Assembly (NCBI GenBank): GCA_964466455.1
Contig: CAYXNL010000010.1
Span: 1-51,452, forward strand
Direction of reading: 5' to 3'
Source of the DNA: S010-25 sp964466455
GTDB lineage: Bacteria > Pseudomonadota > Gammaproteobacteria > SZUA-229
DNA: 51,452 nt
Shown here: positions 43,202-51,452 of the stretch, piece after piece
Layout of the letters: every line of letters starts with the position of its first letter
Position numbering within the stretch: position 1 is the stretch's first letter
Position numbers and translations under genes: made by a program
Notes under the pieces: model-generated
What the model saw: the letters and a program-made list of their open reading frames with translations, nothing else
Database searches by the model: none
Told to the model about the DNA's origin: nothing

Positions 43202-45043
43202 ATGTTTAAACGACGCGAAAACGAACCCGAATATGCCATTTTGACTGACCCTGTCAGCCAGCAATGTAACCGCTATGGTAATAACATTGAAACCGTAGCC
43301 AGTGATGATAGCCGGCGTAATCAGTCGCTGAATATTAACGGCGATACCGGCATTGGTGATAATCCAAACCGTTATAAACAACACGGTTTTTATTTTAACG
43401 CCGATAACTGTATTGCCTGTCATGCCTGTGAGGCCGCCTGCAGTGAGAAAAACGATGTGCCCGGTCATCTTGCTTTCCGTTCGGTCGGCTTTGTTGAGGG
43501 TGGCAGTTATCCTGCTTACCAGCGTATTAATATCTCGATGGCCTGCAATCATTGCGATAATCCGGTGTGTTTAAAAGGCTGCCCTACCCGGGCTTATACG
43601 AAATTTGCTGAATATGGTGCTGTGCTACAGGATCCTGATATCTGTTTCGGCTGTGGTTACTGTACCTGGGTGTGCCCGTATAATGCACCGCAACTGGATC
43701 CGGTAAAAGGCCAGGTATCCAAATGTAATATGTGTGTCGATCGGCTTGAAGTTGGTCTGAAACCCGCCTGTGTTTCCGCCTGTCTGGGTAATGCGCTGGA
43801 TTTCGGTGTCATCGAAAATATTCCTGAAAATCGGGTGCAGGCAAAAACATCCATCCCGGGTTTTCCTGATGCTGGTATCACGCAGCCTAACATTCGTTTT
43901 CAACAATTAAAGAATACCCAGCGGGATATGAGACGTGTGGATAACACAGAACTGAAATATCACCGTGATGATAAGGCCGGAATTTATAAACCGGCGCTGG
44001 ATCCGGAAACAGAAAAGAAACGTGAATGGAATCTGCGCCAGTTATTCGGTTCGCATGAGGGTGCGCATGTTATATTCACCCTGAGTACGCAGGCAGTAAT
44101 GGGCGCTTTTTTGCTACTGCTACTGGGTAACTGGGTTCATGCAGGCTGGGCAGCAATATTACAGCATCCAGTGTTGCAGAGTGTTTTATTATTAACACTG
44201 GTGATAGTCCAAACCTTCGGTTTGTTTAAACTGACAATGCACCTGGGGAAACCACTTCGGTTTTATCGGGGGTTTAATAACCTGCGCTGGTCACCGGTAA
44301 GTCGTGAAATAGCCGGTGTGTCCCTGTTTTATGCTGGTCTGTTGTGTTATGCCCTGCTGTATTTCATCCGGCTTTTTATGCCAACACAGTCATTTGATCT
44401 GTTGCTGACCGCTGCCGGTATACTGCAACAGCTTGCTGGCGTAGCGGCACTGGCCGGTATAGCCTTTGGTGGCTTTTATATGATTAAACTCTACCGTATT
44501 CCAGCGCGCCCTTTTTGGGATCACTGGCATACCAATGCCAGTTTTGTTGCTACCATGATGACATTGGGTGCCTGTGGCATTGCTGGTTTTTTGCTGGTCG
44601 GTCTGGTCTCGATGAATACAGCGTTGCTTCCATTACAGACTTTTTCACTGATTGTCAGCGCTGGTGTGTTGCTGGAAATAGTTGCTTTACTGGCTCATGC
44701 GCGCACTGCGGCACAGGCGCAATCGGAAGCCGCGCTCTCCTACTATGAGCAGACCAGCATCTACGGGTACAATTTTGTATTGCGAAATAGTTTACTGGTG
44801 GCGGCGCTGGTATTAACGGCAGCAACTTTTTTTCTACCATCCACAGCGCTATTTTTGTGGCCGCTATTGATACTGAATATGGTAGTAAGCAATATTATTG
44901 GTCGCTCCCTGTTTTATGTCGTGGTTATTCCAACAACGATGCCGGGTGCTTTTTTCTGGCGTAATAAAAAGTTTCAGCAACACGCCAGAGAAACCGGTCT
45001 GGCAAATATGCCACAGGTGGGTGTGTTGCCAGAGACCCATTAA
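43202..45043 (+). CDS. Fused DmsB-like ferredoxin and DmsC-like membrane anchor
   Basis: 613 aa. Residues about 60-215 form a four-cluster ferredoxin like DmsB: CIACHACEAAC, CNHCDNPVCLKGC, CFGCGYCTWVC and KCNMCVDRL with CVSAC. After a linker, residues about 285-605 contain roughly eight hydrophobic helices like DmsC, from VIFTLSTQAVMGAFLLLLL onward. No Tat or Sec signal precedes the ferredoxin part, so its clusters should face the cytoplasm. It starts 21 bases after the nitrate reductase and probably passes quinol electrons to it. Confidence 0.85.
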   Translation: MFKRRENEPEYAILTDPVSQQCNRYGNNIETVASDDSRRNQSLNINGDTGIGDNPNRYKQHGFYFNADNCIACHACEAACSEKNDVPGHLAFRSVGFVEGGSYPAYQRINISMACNHCDNPVCLKGCPTRAYTKFAEYGAVLQDPDICFGCGYCTWVCPYNAPQLDPVKGQVSKCNMCVDRLEVGLKPACVSACLGNALDFGVIENIPENRVQAKTSIPGFPDAGITQPNIRFQQLKNTQRDMRRVDNTELKYHRDDKAGIYKPALDPETEKKREWNLRQLFGSHEGAHVIFTLSTQAVMGAFLLLLLGNWVHAGWAAILQHPVLQSVLLLTLVIVQTFGLFKLTMHLGKPLRFYRGFNNLRWSPVSREIAGVSLFYAGLLCYALLYFIRLFMPTQSFDLLLTAAGILQQLAGVAALAGIAFGGFYMIKLYRIPARPFWDHWHTNASFVATMMTLGACGIAGFLLVGLVSMNTALLPLQTFSLIVSAGVLLEIVALLAHARTAAQAQSEAALSYYEQTSIYGYNFVLRNSLLVAALVLTAATFFLPSTALFLWPLLILNMVVSNIIGRSLFYVVVIPTTMPGAFFWRNKKFQQHARETGLANMPQVGVLPETH

Positions 45044-45077
45044 TTCTCTCGGTTCTATCTATTGAGTATTTAATTTT

Positions 45078-45650
45078 ATGGATAAAAAAACACAATCCCC
45101 GCAACAGGAAAAAATGCAACAGAGTTGCTTACCTGTTTTAGGTTTTGCCGCCTACAGTGGCACGGGTAAAACCAGTTTACTAATTAAACTGCTGCCCTTA
45201 CTGAAATTACAGGGTTTGTGTGTGGCGATGATTAAACATGCGCATCATGATTTTGATATCGACCAGCCCGGCAAGGACAGCTATGAACTACGCCAAGCCG
45301 GTGCGAACCAGGTTATGGTGGCCTCCGATAAACGCCGGGCATTAATAACCGAATATGAAGCGATACACGAACCGCAACTGCCCGAATTAATTCAGGCGCT
45401 GGATACGGCAACAGTAGATCTGGTGCTGGTAGAAGGGTTTCGCCATTTATCTTTCCCTAAAATTGAATTACATCGCCCTTCGCTGGGCAAAGCGTTAATT
45501 TTTCCTCACGATAACAGTGTGATTGCGGTGGCAGCAGATGAAGATATTGATACCGGTGATTTACCGTTACTAGATATTAATCAGGTGGAACAAATTGCCG
45601 GATTTATTAATCACTGGCTGGATACCTCCTCAAAGTACCCGTTTCAGTAA
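45078..45650 (+). CDS. mobB: Molybdopterin-guanine dinucleotide biosynthesis adaptor MobB
   Basis: 190 aa. MobB is a GTP-binding protein that aids MobA in forming the MGD cofactor needed by the nitrate reductase upstream. The P-loop is FAAYSGTGKTSLLIKLL near residues 24-40, and IKHAHHDFDIDQPGKDSYELRQAG and LVLVEGFRHLSFPKIELHR are family signatures. It starts 34 bases after the fused membrane gene and closes the operon just before an assembly gap; mobA is not in the window. Confidence 0.93.
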   Translation: MDKKTQSPQQEKMQQSCLPVLGFAAYSGTGKTSLLIKLLPLLKLQGLCVAMIKHAHHDFDIDQPGKDSYELRQAGANQVMVASDKRRALITEYEAIHEPQLPELIQALDTATVDLVLVEGFRHLSFPKIELHRPSLGKALIFPHDNSVIAVAADEDIDTGDLPLLDINQVEQIAGFINHWLDTSSKYPFQ

Positions 45651-45662
45651 TAAATATCTATG

Positions 45663-45762
45663 NNNNNNNNNNNNNNNNNNNNNNNNNNNNNNNNNNNNNN
45701 NNNNNNNNNNNNNNNNNNNNNNNNNNNNNNNNNNNNNNNNNNNNNNNNNNNNNNNNNNNNNN
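45663..45762. other. Assembly gap (100 N)
   Basis: Exactly 100 N between mobB and rluE. The right flank starts directly in the hairpin repeat at 45763-45794, so the break very probably lies within a repeated element. Confidence 0.95.
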
Positions 45763-45794
45763 CCCCGTCTGCTTGCAGCAGGGTAGTTTATTTT
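45763..45794. repeat. Hairpin repeat, copy 2, terminator-like
   Basis: It is the reverse complement of 15348-15379 at 28 of 32 positions. In plus orientation a G+C hairpin (CCCCGTCTGCTTGCAGCAGGG) is followed by TAGTTTATTTTT. It lies between the convergent mobB and rluE genes and overlaps the rluE stop codon, so it could end the nitrate operon transcript. Confidence 0.65.
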
Positions 45795-46324
45795 TCAGCA
45801 ATACGGAACTGACCACTGTCAATTCCGTTTATTGTCCAGTTGCCAATACGGGCGCGAATCAGGCGCAGGGTAGGAAAACCCACGGCAGCGGTCATCCGTC
45901 TGACCTGGCGATTACGGCCTTCGCTAATGCTCAGTTCCAGCCATGAGACGGGAATATTCTTCCGTTCTCGTATGGGTGGGTTACGTGGCCACAGATTTTT
46001 CGGCTCGACTATTCTGCTCGCTTTTGCCGGGCGGGTTAATCCGTCTTTAAGTGTTATGCCCTGTTGTAACTGCTGTATCGCCCGGTCAGATATATCACCC
46101 TCTACCTGTACCCAGTAGGTTTTTTCTGTTTTGTTTTTCGGCTCGGCAATTTTATTTTGTAGTCTGCCGCTATCGGTTAAAACAAGCAGGCCTTCGCTAT
46201 CACGATCTAGCCGACCTGCAGCATATACATGTTTCTGTTTGATATAGTCAGCGAGGGTGGCTCTGCCTGTGGTGTCAGTGAACTGACAGAGAACCTGGAA
46301 CGGTTTATTGAACAGAATAATCAT
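45788..46324 (-). CDS. rluE: 23S rRNA pseudouridine synthase RluE-type
   Basis: 178 aa. Members of this RsuA/RluB/E/F family isomerise one uridine of 23S rRNA (U2457 in E. coli). The catalytic aspartate is D40 in AGRLDRDSEGLLVLT, with KTYWVQVEGDIS, ISEGRNRQVRRM and LIRARIGNW in the expected order. The short N-terminus without an S4 domain and the overall length fit RluE. It is convergent with the nitrate operon. Confidence 0.9.
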   Translation of the reverse strand: MIILFNKPFQVLCQFTDTTGRATLADYIKQKHVYAAGRLDRDSEGLLVLTDSGRLQNKIAEPKNKTEKTYWVQVEGDISDRAIQQLQQGITLKDGLTRPAKASRIVEPKNLWPRNPPIRERKNIPVSWLELSISEGRNRQVRRMTAAVGFPTLRLIRARIGNWTINGIDSGQFRIAEK

Positions 46325-46357
46325 ATCTGTCTATTACTATGTTGTCTCGTTAATCAT

Positions 46358-47353
46358 TCAGACGGGCTGTAGCTCAAACCAGCGTTGGCGTCTTAACGGC
46401 GCAGCATTAAGACGGTCAAAAATTGCATGCATGGCGGCTTCATTAATGCCGCTCCAGCGTAGATCCTGTTTCGGTCCTTTAAATTCGGCATCGGTAACAA
46501 TGGTAGTGAGCTGCTTGGTCATCGGCAGTATATGCTGGTGCTCATCCACCAGCGACTGTATACGTGCCGCCCCACGGAATTTCATTGCCGAGATTTTATG
46601 AATATTTTCCACCACTATTTCAACGCCGGGGTATTTTTTTAACAATCGTGATGCCATGGTGTAGCCGATTCCGGGGATGCCGGGAATATTATCAACCTTG
46701 TCGCCCGACAGTGCCAGTAAATCGGCAATCAGCTCGGGTTTCACCCCGAATTTTTTTTCTACATCCTTATAATGCAGAATGGTATTACGTGCGTAGTCCC
46801 ACCAGATGTCTCCCGGTCTGAGTAGCTGGGCAAGATCTTTGTCCGCACTGAGAATAGTGATATTAAAACCCTCTTTGCGCAGGCGTGTGGCCAGTGTGCC
46901 GATAATGTCATCACCTTCAAAACGGTTACTGGAAAAATCGGCAATACCGGCAGCCCGGCAAAAATCCCGGCAGTGTTTAAACTGACTTTTAAGTTCAGCC
47001 GGTGCCGATGGGCGATTGGCCTTGTATTGCGGAAAAATTTCACGGCGGTAGGAGTTAGTCTGTTTGGCATCAAAGGCGCAGGCAATATATTCAGGCTGTT
47101 CCAGTATCAGTAATTCGCGCAGGAACTCAGTGAAGCCATATACGGCATTACTGGGGTTGCCTTCACTATCAACAATCTGGTCAGAATAAACATGCCAGCC
47201 ACGAAAAATATAAATACTGGAGTCAATCAGGTAGGCACGTTTTTTTCTGTTATCCCCAGTATCTCGCTCATTGTTATCTGTGTGAGATGTGTTTTCAGAT
47301 GGGTTGCTGTGTTTGCTGGCTGAAACTGACATTGTCGCTATTTTACCCTTCAT
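46358..47353 (-). CDS. Stand-alone 5'-3' exonuclease (Pol I N-domain / Xni family)
   Basis: 331 aa. YLIDSSIYIFRGWHV opens the PIN-like nuclease domain; FPQYKANRPSAP, FEGDDIIGTLA and TILSADKDLAQLL supply acidic metal ligands, and LALSGDKVDNIPGIPGIG is the H3TH DNA-binding motif. It is longer than E. coli Xni (about 250 aa) and keeps the metal-binding pattern of Pol I-type nucleases. A disordered, Ser/Asn-rich stretch occupies the first 35 residues. ATG 47353 is used; an in-frame ATG at 47332 is an alternative. Confidence 0.85.
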   Translation of the reverse strand: MKGKIATMSVSASKHSNPSENTSHTDNNERDTGDNRKKRAYLIDSSIYIFRGWHVYSDQIVDSEGNPSNAVYGFTEFLRELLILEQPEYIACAFDAKQTNSYRREIFPQYKANRPSAPAELKSQFKHCRDFCRAAGIADFSSNRFEGDDIIGTLATRLRKEGFNITILSADKDLAQLLRPGDIWWDYARNTILHYKDVEKKFGVKPELIADLLALSGDKVDNIPGIPGIGYTMASRLLKKYPGVEIVVENIHKISAMKFRGAARIQSLVDEHQHILPMTKQLTTIVTDAEFKGPKQDLRWSGINEAAMHAIFDRLNAAPLRRQRWFELQPV

Positions 47354-47560
47354 AATTATTTTGCATAGTGCGCGGGATTCGATCTCCGGGGTGTTTATTG
47401 TTGCTGGACTATAGATTTATACTAATTCGTCGATAGAAATAACAGGCAGGCGGGCTTATTGTGGTATATCGGCAAGGCCAGTGTTAGACTAGTTCCATAA
47501 TAAGTCGTTTTATTTTATCTTGTCATTTACTGGCGATATTAACGAATATTAACAACTATT

Positions 47561-48643
47561 ATGCTAGTGTATAACCGAATGCGAAAGCCTCAAAATGAAA
47601 TAAACATAAATATGTCCGGAATTTCTAAAAAAGCGTTAATTGAACTGTCAAAAAGGGGCAGCCACCTGTTCCGTAATGGCCAGTTTGAAGAAGCAGAAAA
47701 AACCTATCTGGAGGCAAAATCCATGGATCCGGAAAATCCTTATGTGCTTTCCGGATTAGGTGATGTCTACCGTAAACTTAACCGTTATGAAGAATCGGGC
47801 CAGCAGTATGATGAAGTATTAAAGATAGACCCGAATAATATTTTTGCACTACGCGGCGCGGGTGATGTGCGCCGTGGTATGAAGCAGCCTCAAAGTGCTA
47901 TTCCATTCTGGTTGCGTTATCTGGAGATTAACCCCAAAGACAGTCATGTAATGGTGCGTGTCGCCGATGCTTATCATAAAATGAATATCATTGATCAGGC
48001 GATTGATTTCTATGAACAGTCGCTGGCCATACGTCCTTACGACCCGTTTGCGTTGCTGGGGCTGGGTAATGTGTATTATTCGCAGCAGGACGATGAAAAG
48101 GCGCTGGAATGCTTTGAAAAGCTGATAGAAAAAAATAATACGCATAATGTTGTGCTGTTGACCATGATGGGGAATATTTATCGTCGGCGCAAGGAGTTTG
48201 ATCGGGCCATGACACTCTATGAAGATGCGCTGGAGCTGGATCCGGGAAATAATTTTGCACTGTTTGGTATGGGTGACTGTTACCGTGGGCAGATGAATAT
48301 GGAAAAAGCGGTATTCTGGTGGGATAAAATTCTGGAACATGAACCGGAAAATCAGTCGCTATGGACTCGTGTGGGTGATGCGCTGGTTTCTCTTGACCGC
48401 CTTGATGAAGCGGTGCGCCACTACCAGTCCAGTCTTGATAATGGCCACGATCTATATGCAGTCCTCGGACTGGCTCGTGTTGCACACCGTCAGGGGGATA
48501 CGATAAAGGCAGTCGGTTTGTGTGAACATGCATTATCCATCGATATAGATAATCCGCGGGCACTTGAAACCCTGCTTACCATCTATGACAATATTGGTGA
48601 CACTGAAAAAGCCCAGGCCGTACGAGTTCGCTTACGTAACTGA
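47561..48643 (+). CDS. TPR-repeat protein, function unknown
   Basis: 360 aa composed of about nine tetratricopeptide repeats, for example GSHLFRNGQFEEAEKTYLEA, GDVYRKLNRYEESGQQYDEV and GNVYYSQQDDEKALECFEKL. There is no signal peptide or membrane segment. The first 17 residues look non-conserved, and translation may begin at ATG 47612 (MSGISKKALIEL); no clear ribosome-binding site settles this. It should be a cytoplasmic scaffold for protein contacts. The small membrane protein 68 bases downstream may be cotranscribed. Confidence 0.8.
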   Translation: MLVYNRMRKPQNEININMSGISKKALIELSKRGSHLFRNGQFEEAEKTYLEAKSMDPENPYVLSGLGDVYRKLNRYEESGQQYDEVLKIDPNNIFALRGAGDVRRGMKQPQSAIPFWLRYLEINPKDSHVMVRVADAYHKMNIIDQAIDFYEQSLAIRPYDPFALLGLGNVYYSQQDDEKALECFEKLIEKNNTHNVVLLTMMGNIYRRRKEFDRAMTLYEDALELDPGNNFALFGMGDCYRGQMNMEKAVFWWDKILEHEPENQSLWTRVGDALVSLDRLDEAVRHYQSSLDNGHDLYAVLGLARVAHRQGDTIKAVGLCEHALSIDIDNPRALETLLTIYDNIGDTEKAQAVRVRLRN

Positions 48644-48711
48644 TTTTTATAGCGCCGACCTGTCTTTGTCAGGTAACCTGACTGGAGCATCAGCTTCGGG
48701 AATGAATCGTC

Positions 48712-49419
48712 ATGCCAGCCCTGATTATTATTAGTGCTCTGACAGGGGTTATTGCACTGGTTTTTTTTGTGCATGCATTACGTTGCCTGTTTAAGCATCG
48801 CCTGGCAGGGGGTGCTGGCAGGGCGATAGTGGCAGTAACCTTTCTTGGCGTTGCGGTTGTTAGTCTTTTACTGGCATCAAACCTTTATACCTATCAGCGG
48901 CTAGTTTATGAACAACCGGTTGCTGAGCTTCATTTTATAAAACTCATGCCGCAACAGTACCGGGTGGATATAACAACGCTGGATAATGGACGCAGCCGGC
49001 AGTTTGTCCTACAGGGAGATGAGTGGCAACTTGATGCCCAGGTGCTGCTCTGGAAAGGGTTTGCTAATCTGCTCGGTCTGGATGCAGAGTATCGTCTGCA
49101 TCGGCTTTCCGGACGCTATCTGGATCTGGAAAAAGCCCGGTATTTATCGCATAGCGTGTATTCTCTGCTGCCACCGCAGGCACTCGATGGGGGTGTCACC
49201 GGCTGGTGGAACAGGAGTAGGTGGACGCTGGATATCTGGAATCTGGCACATAGATATGCGAACTTTTCAGGCTTTGTTGATGCGATATTTGGCAGTGCCG
49301 TGTTTCTGCCGATGGCTGATGGGGCTACCTATCAGGTGTCACTCTCTCGTACCGGGCTGGTTGCCCGGCCGGTCAATACGATTGCCCGTAAGGCGGTGAA
49401 TCACTGGATCGGATTATAG
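48712..49419 (+). CDS. Conserved two-helix membrane protein, function unknown
   Basis: 235 aa. Two hydrophobic segments lie near residues 3-22 and 38-60, separated by a short basic loop (RCLFKHRLAGG); the remaining 170 residues appear soluble and probably face the periplasm, with QQYRVDITTLDNGRSRQFVL and LHRLSGRYLDLEKARY. I recognise it as similar to hypothetical proteins sometimes labelled multidrug transporter, but nothing in the sequence shows transport. It lies between the TPR gene and typA. Confidence 0.7.
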   Translation: MPALIIISALTGVIALVFFVHALRCLFKHRLAGGAGRAIVAVTFLGVAVVSLLLASNLYTYQRLVYEQPVAELHFIKLMPQQYRVDITTLDNGRSRQFVLQGDEWQLDAQVLLWKGFANLLGLDAEYRLHRLSGRYLDLEKARYLSHSVYSLLPPQALDGGVTGWWNRSRWTLDIWNLAHRYANFSGFVDAIFGSAVFLPMADGATYQVSLSRTGLVARPVNTIARKAVNHWIGL

Positions 49420-49490
49420 CTATTTTTTATTTTCTTCCTGCTTTTTTTGTATAAGCCGAAATTAGTGCAGTTTATTTGTGCGGAAAGCCC

Positions 49491-49496
49491 TATAAT
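49491..49496 (+). promoter_or_regulatory. -10 element of the typA promoter
   Basis: A consensus TATAAT is followed by a G+C-rich GCGCCC discriminator, 30 bases before the typA start. No good -35 hexamer lies 16-18 bases upstream. G+C discriminators are typical of growth-rate-regulated promoters. Confidence 0.5.
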
Positions 49497-49526
49497 GCGC
49501 CCATTTTTATCATTTAGAGAACTTCT

Positions 49527-51347
49527 GTGAAAGCTAATAATATCCGCAATATTGCCATTATCGCCCATGTTGACCATGGAAAAACCACGTTGGTTGACCA
49601 ACTATTGCAACAGTCCGGTACGTTGGATGCACGGAAGGCACCGACAGAACGGGTGATGGATTCCAATGATCAGGAAAAGGAACGCGGGATTACGATTACC
49701 TCTAAAAATACCGCCATTAACTGGAATGGATATCATATTAATATTGTTGATACACCGGGACATGCGGATTTCGGTGGTGAGGTTGAGCGCGTATTGTCTA
49801 TGGTCGATTCTGTGTTACTGCTGGTGGATGCGGTGGATGGTCCTATGCCACAAACTCGTTTTGTAACGCAGAAAGCTTTTGCCATGGGGTTCAAACCTAT
49901 CGTGGTTATTAACAAGATTGACCGTGAGGGGGCGAATCCGGATCGGGCACTGGACTTAACCTTTGATTTGTTCGATAAACTTGGTGCCACCGACGAACAA
50001 CTGGATTTTCCGGTCATTTACTGTTCAGCCATTAACGGCTATGCCAGTGATGAATCTGACGTTACCAGCGGCGATATGAAACCGCTATTTAAAGCGATTA
50101 TTGAGCATGTTCATGCCCCCGAGGTGGATACGAATGAGCCACTACAATTGCAGATTTCAACGCTGGATTACAATAGTTACATCGGCATCATCGGTATTGG
50201 ACGTATTCGCCGGGGAGTGGCCAGAACCAATATGGCAGTAAAGATTATTGGTGATGATGGTCGGGTGCGCAATGGCCGGCTTTTACAGGTGCTGGGTTTT
50301 ATCGGGCTGGAACGGATTGAAACCGAGGAGGCAACAGCCGGTGATATTGTGGCAATTACCGGTATTGATCCATTGTCTATTTCCGATACGATATGTGATC
50401 CGAATCATGTTGAAGCCCTGCCGCCGATGACGGTGGATGAGCCAACAATCAGTATGATGTTTCAGCCGAATACTTCTCCTTTTTCCGGCAGGGAAGGAAA
50501 ATTTATCACCAGCCGCAATATCTGGGATCGTCTGCAACAGGAACTGAAATACAATGTAGCGTTACGGGTTGAGCAGATTGAAGGTGATAAATTTAAAGTT
50601 TCCGGTCGTGGCGAATTGCATCTTTCGGTTTTAATTGAAACCATGCGTCGCGAAAATTTCGAACTGGCAGCCGGTCGTCCTGAAGTTATTATTCATGAAA
50701 AAGATGGCGCTAAACAGGAGCCTTACGAAGAATTAACGGTGGATGTGGAGCTGGATTATCAGGGTTCGGTAATGGAAGCGCTGGGTACGCGTAAGGCAGA
50801 ACTGAAGGATATGGTGCCGGATGGAAAAGGCCGGGTCAGGCTGGACTATATGATTCCGGCTCGTGGTCTGATCGGTTTTCGTACGGAGTTTCTGACAATG
50901 ACATCCGGCACCGGCTTGCTGTATAACGTATTTGATCACTATGGGCCGATGGTAACGGAAAGTATTGGGCAGCGTAATAATGGAGTGCTGATTTCCAATT
51001 CACAGGGTAAAGCGGTGGCCTATTCTCTGTTTCCATTACAGGAGCGGGGGAAACTGCTGGTGGGTAACAACGAAGAAATATATGAAGGCATGATTGTCGG
51101 GATTCACTCACGTGGTAATGATCTGGTGGTTAACCCGATTAAAACCAAGCCATTAACCAATGTGAGAGCATCAGGCACGGATGATGCGCTCACCCTGTCT
51201 CCACATATCCAGTTTACTCTGGAACAGGCACTGGAATTTATTGATGACGATGAACTGGTTGAAGTTACTCCGTCGAATATTCGTATTCGCAAGAAATTGC
51301 TTACCGAAAATGCACGCAAGAGTGCAAATCGTGGGCAGGCCAAATAA
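49527..51347 (+). CDS. typA: Ribosome-associated GTPase TypA/BipA
   Basis: 606 aa from GTG 49527. This translational GTPase aids ribosome assembly, notably at low temperature or under stress. The G domain shows AHVDHGKTTLVDQ (G1, near 11-23), ERGITI (G2), DTPGHADFGGEVER (G3), NKIDREGA (G4) and a later CSAINGYA (G5). GRGELHLSVLIETMRRE and DYMIPARGLIGFRTEFLT are BipA signatures in domains III and V, and the conserved C-terminal domain ends IRIRKKLLTENARKSANR. Confidence 0.97.
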   Translation: MKANNIRNIAIIAHVDHGKTTLVDQLLQQSGTLDARKAPTERVMDSNDQEKERGITITSKNTAINWNGYHINIVDTPGHADFGGEVERVLSMVDSVLLLVDAVDGPMPQTRFVTQKAFAMGFKPIVVINKIDREGANPDRALDLTFDLFDKLGATDEQLDFPVIYCSAINGYASDESDVTSGDMKPLFKAIIEHVHAPEVDTNEPLQLQISTLDYNSYIGIIGIGRIRRGVARTNMAVKIIGDDGRVRNGRLLQVLGFIGLERIETEEATAGDIVAITGIDPLSISDTICDPNHVEALPPMTVDEPTISMMFQPNTSPFSGREGKFITSRNIWDRLQQELKYNVALRVEQIEGDKFKVSGRGELHLSVLIETMRRENFELAAGRPEVIIHEKDGAKQEPYEELTVDVELDYQGSVMEALGTRKAELKDMVPDGKGRVRLDYMIPARGLIGFRTEFLTMTSGTGLLYNVFDHYGPMVTESIGQRNNGVLISNSQGKAVAYSLFPLQERGKLLVGNNEEIYEGMIVGIHSRGNDLVVNPIKTKPLTNVRASGTDDALTLSPHIQFTLEQALEFIDDDELVEVTPSNIRIRKKLLTENARKSANRGQAK

Positions 51348-51364
51348 GCGATAGCCTGTTTTTT
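51336..51364 (+). terminator. Probable rho-independent terminator of typA
   Basis: CAGGC (51336-51340) pairs with GCCTG (51354-51358), followed by six T. The stem is short and includes the end of the typA reading frame, so confidence is moderate. Confidence 0.45.
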
Positions 51365-51403
51365 CTATTTATAATCGTACACACTGTATGTCGGTATTAC
51401 CTG

Positions 51404-51452
51404 GGAACCTCTAATTACCGTTCTCCTTAGTAAGTCTGGATTGAACAGATTG
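51404..51452 (+). mobile_element. MITE fragment cut by the window edge
   Basis: GGAACCTCT opens at 51404, as at the ends of the 36781-36940 MITE. Bases 51432-51452 match 36794-36814 at 17 of 21 positions, and an inserted piece, 51418-51432, matches 11078-11092 at 14 of 15. The rest lies outside the window. Confidence 0.6.

Overview
The window reads as chromosomal DNA of a gammaproteobacterium, moderately AT-rich, in a scaffold with two 100-base runs of N. The evidence is the set of gene neighbourhoods: dapF-DUF484-xerC, hslV-hslU-DUF971-ubiE-ubiJ-ubiB, PlsB, FabV, MltF, LPS inner-core genes with a Kdo kinase, and ubiquinone rather than menaquinone genes. I see no rRNA, tRNA or CRISPR array. 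The species cannot be named from this sequence.

Layout. 1-6022 holds LPS core assembly: three glycosyltransferases, kdsB, waaC and kdkA. 6061-10117 is rmuC, dapF, a DUF484 gene and xerC. 10150-13424 has a small DUF5062-like gene, an nfeD/qmcA-type membrane pair and fabV. 13566-15228 is a G+C-richer sulP gene lying against the 3' remnant of an aldo/keto reductase, which looks like a foreign insertion. 15534-21961 is yaaA followed by the protease/ubiquinone genes. 22027-28316 is uvrD, plsB and mltF. 28966-30857 is the flagellar stator pair motA-motB behind a candidate FliA promoter. Tail to tail with motB is a four-gene partner-switching module (30854-34107): a GGDEF protein, an RsbT-RsbX fusion, an RsbR-like STAS protein and an RsbS-like STAS protein. 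34341-36770 is serC and a TPR/ATP-grasp gene.

37379-45650 is a nitrate/nitrite assimilation operon behind a sigma-54-type promoter: nirB, nirD, a CBS-pair protein, a molybdopterin nitrate reductase, a fused DmsB-DmsC-type iron-sulfur/membrane protein and mobB. The nitrite step should draw on NAD(P)H, whereas the fusion suggests that the nitrate step draws on the quinone pool. The window ends with rluE, a 5'-3' exonuclease, a TPR protein, a small membrane protein and typA.

The most interesting items are three. First, a stressosome-like module with an attached diguanylate cyclase sits beside the flagellar motor genes; its RsbS-like member carries glutamate where RsbS has its phosphorylated serine. 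Second, the nitrate reductase has a membrane-anchored electron-transfer fusion. Third, there are several families of small non-coding repeats. One is a 160-bp IS5-type MITE with TTAG target duplications that appears to have separated a gene's ribosome-binding site from its start codon. Related pieces lie at 11044 and at the right edge of the window, and repeat-like sequence also touches the N gaps.
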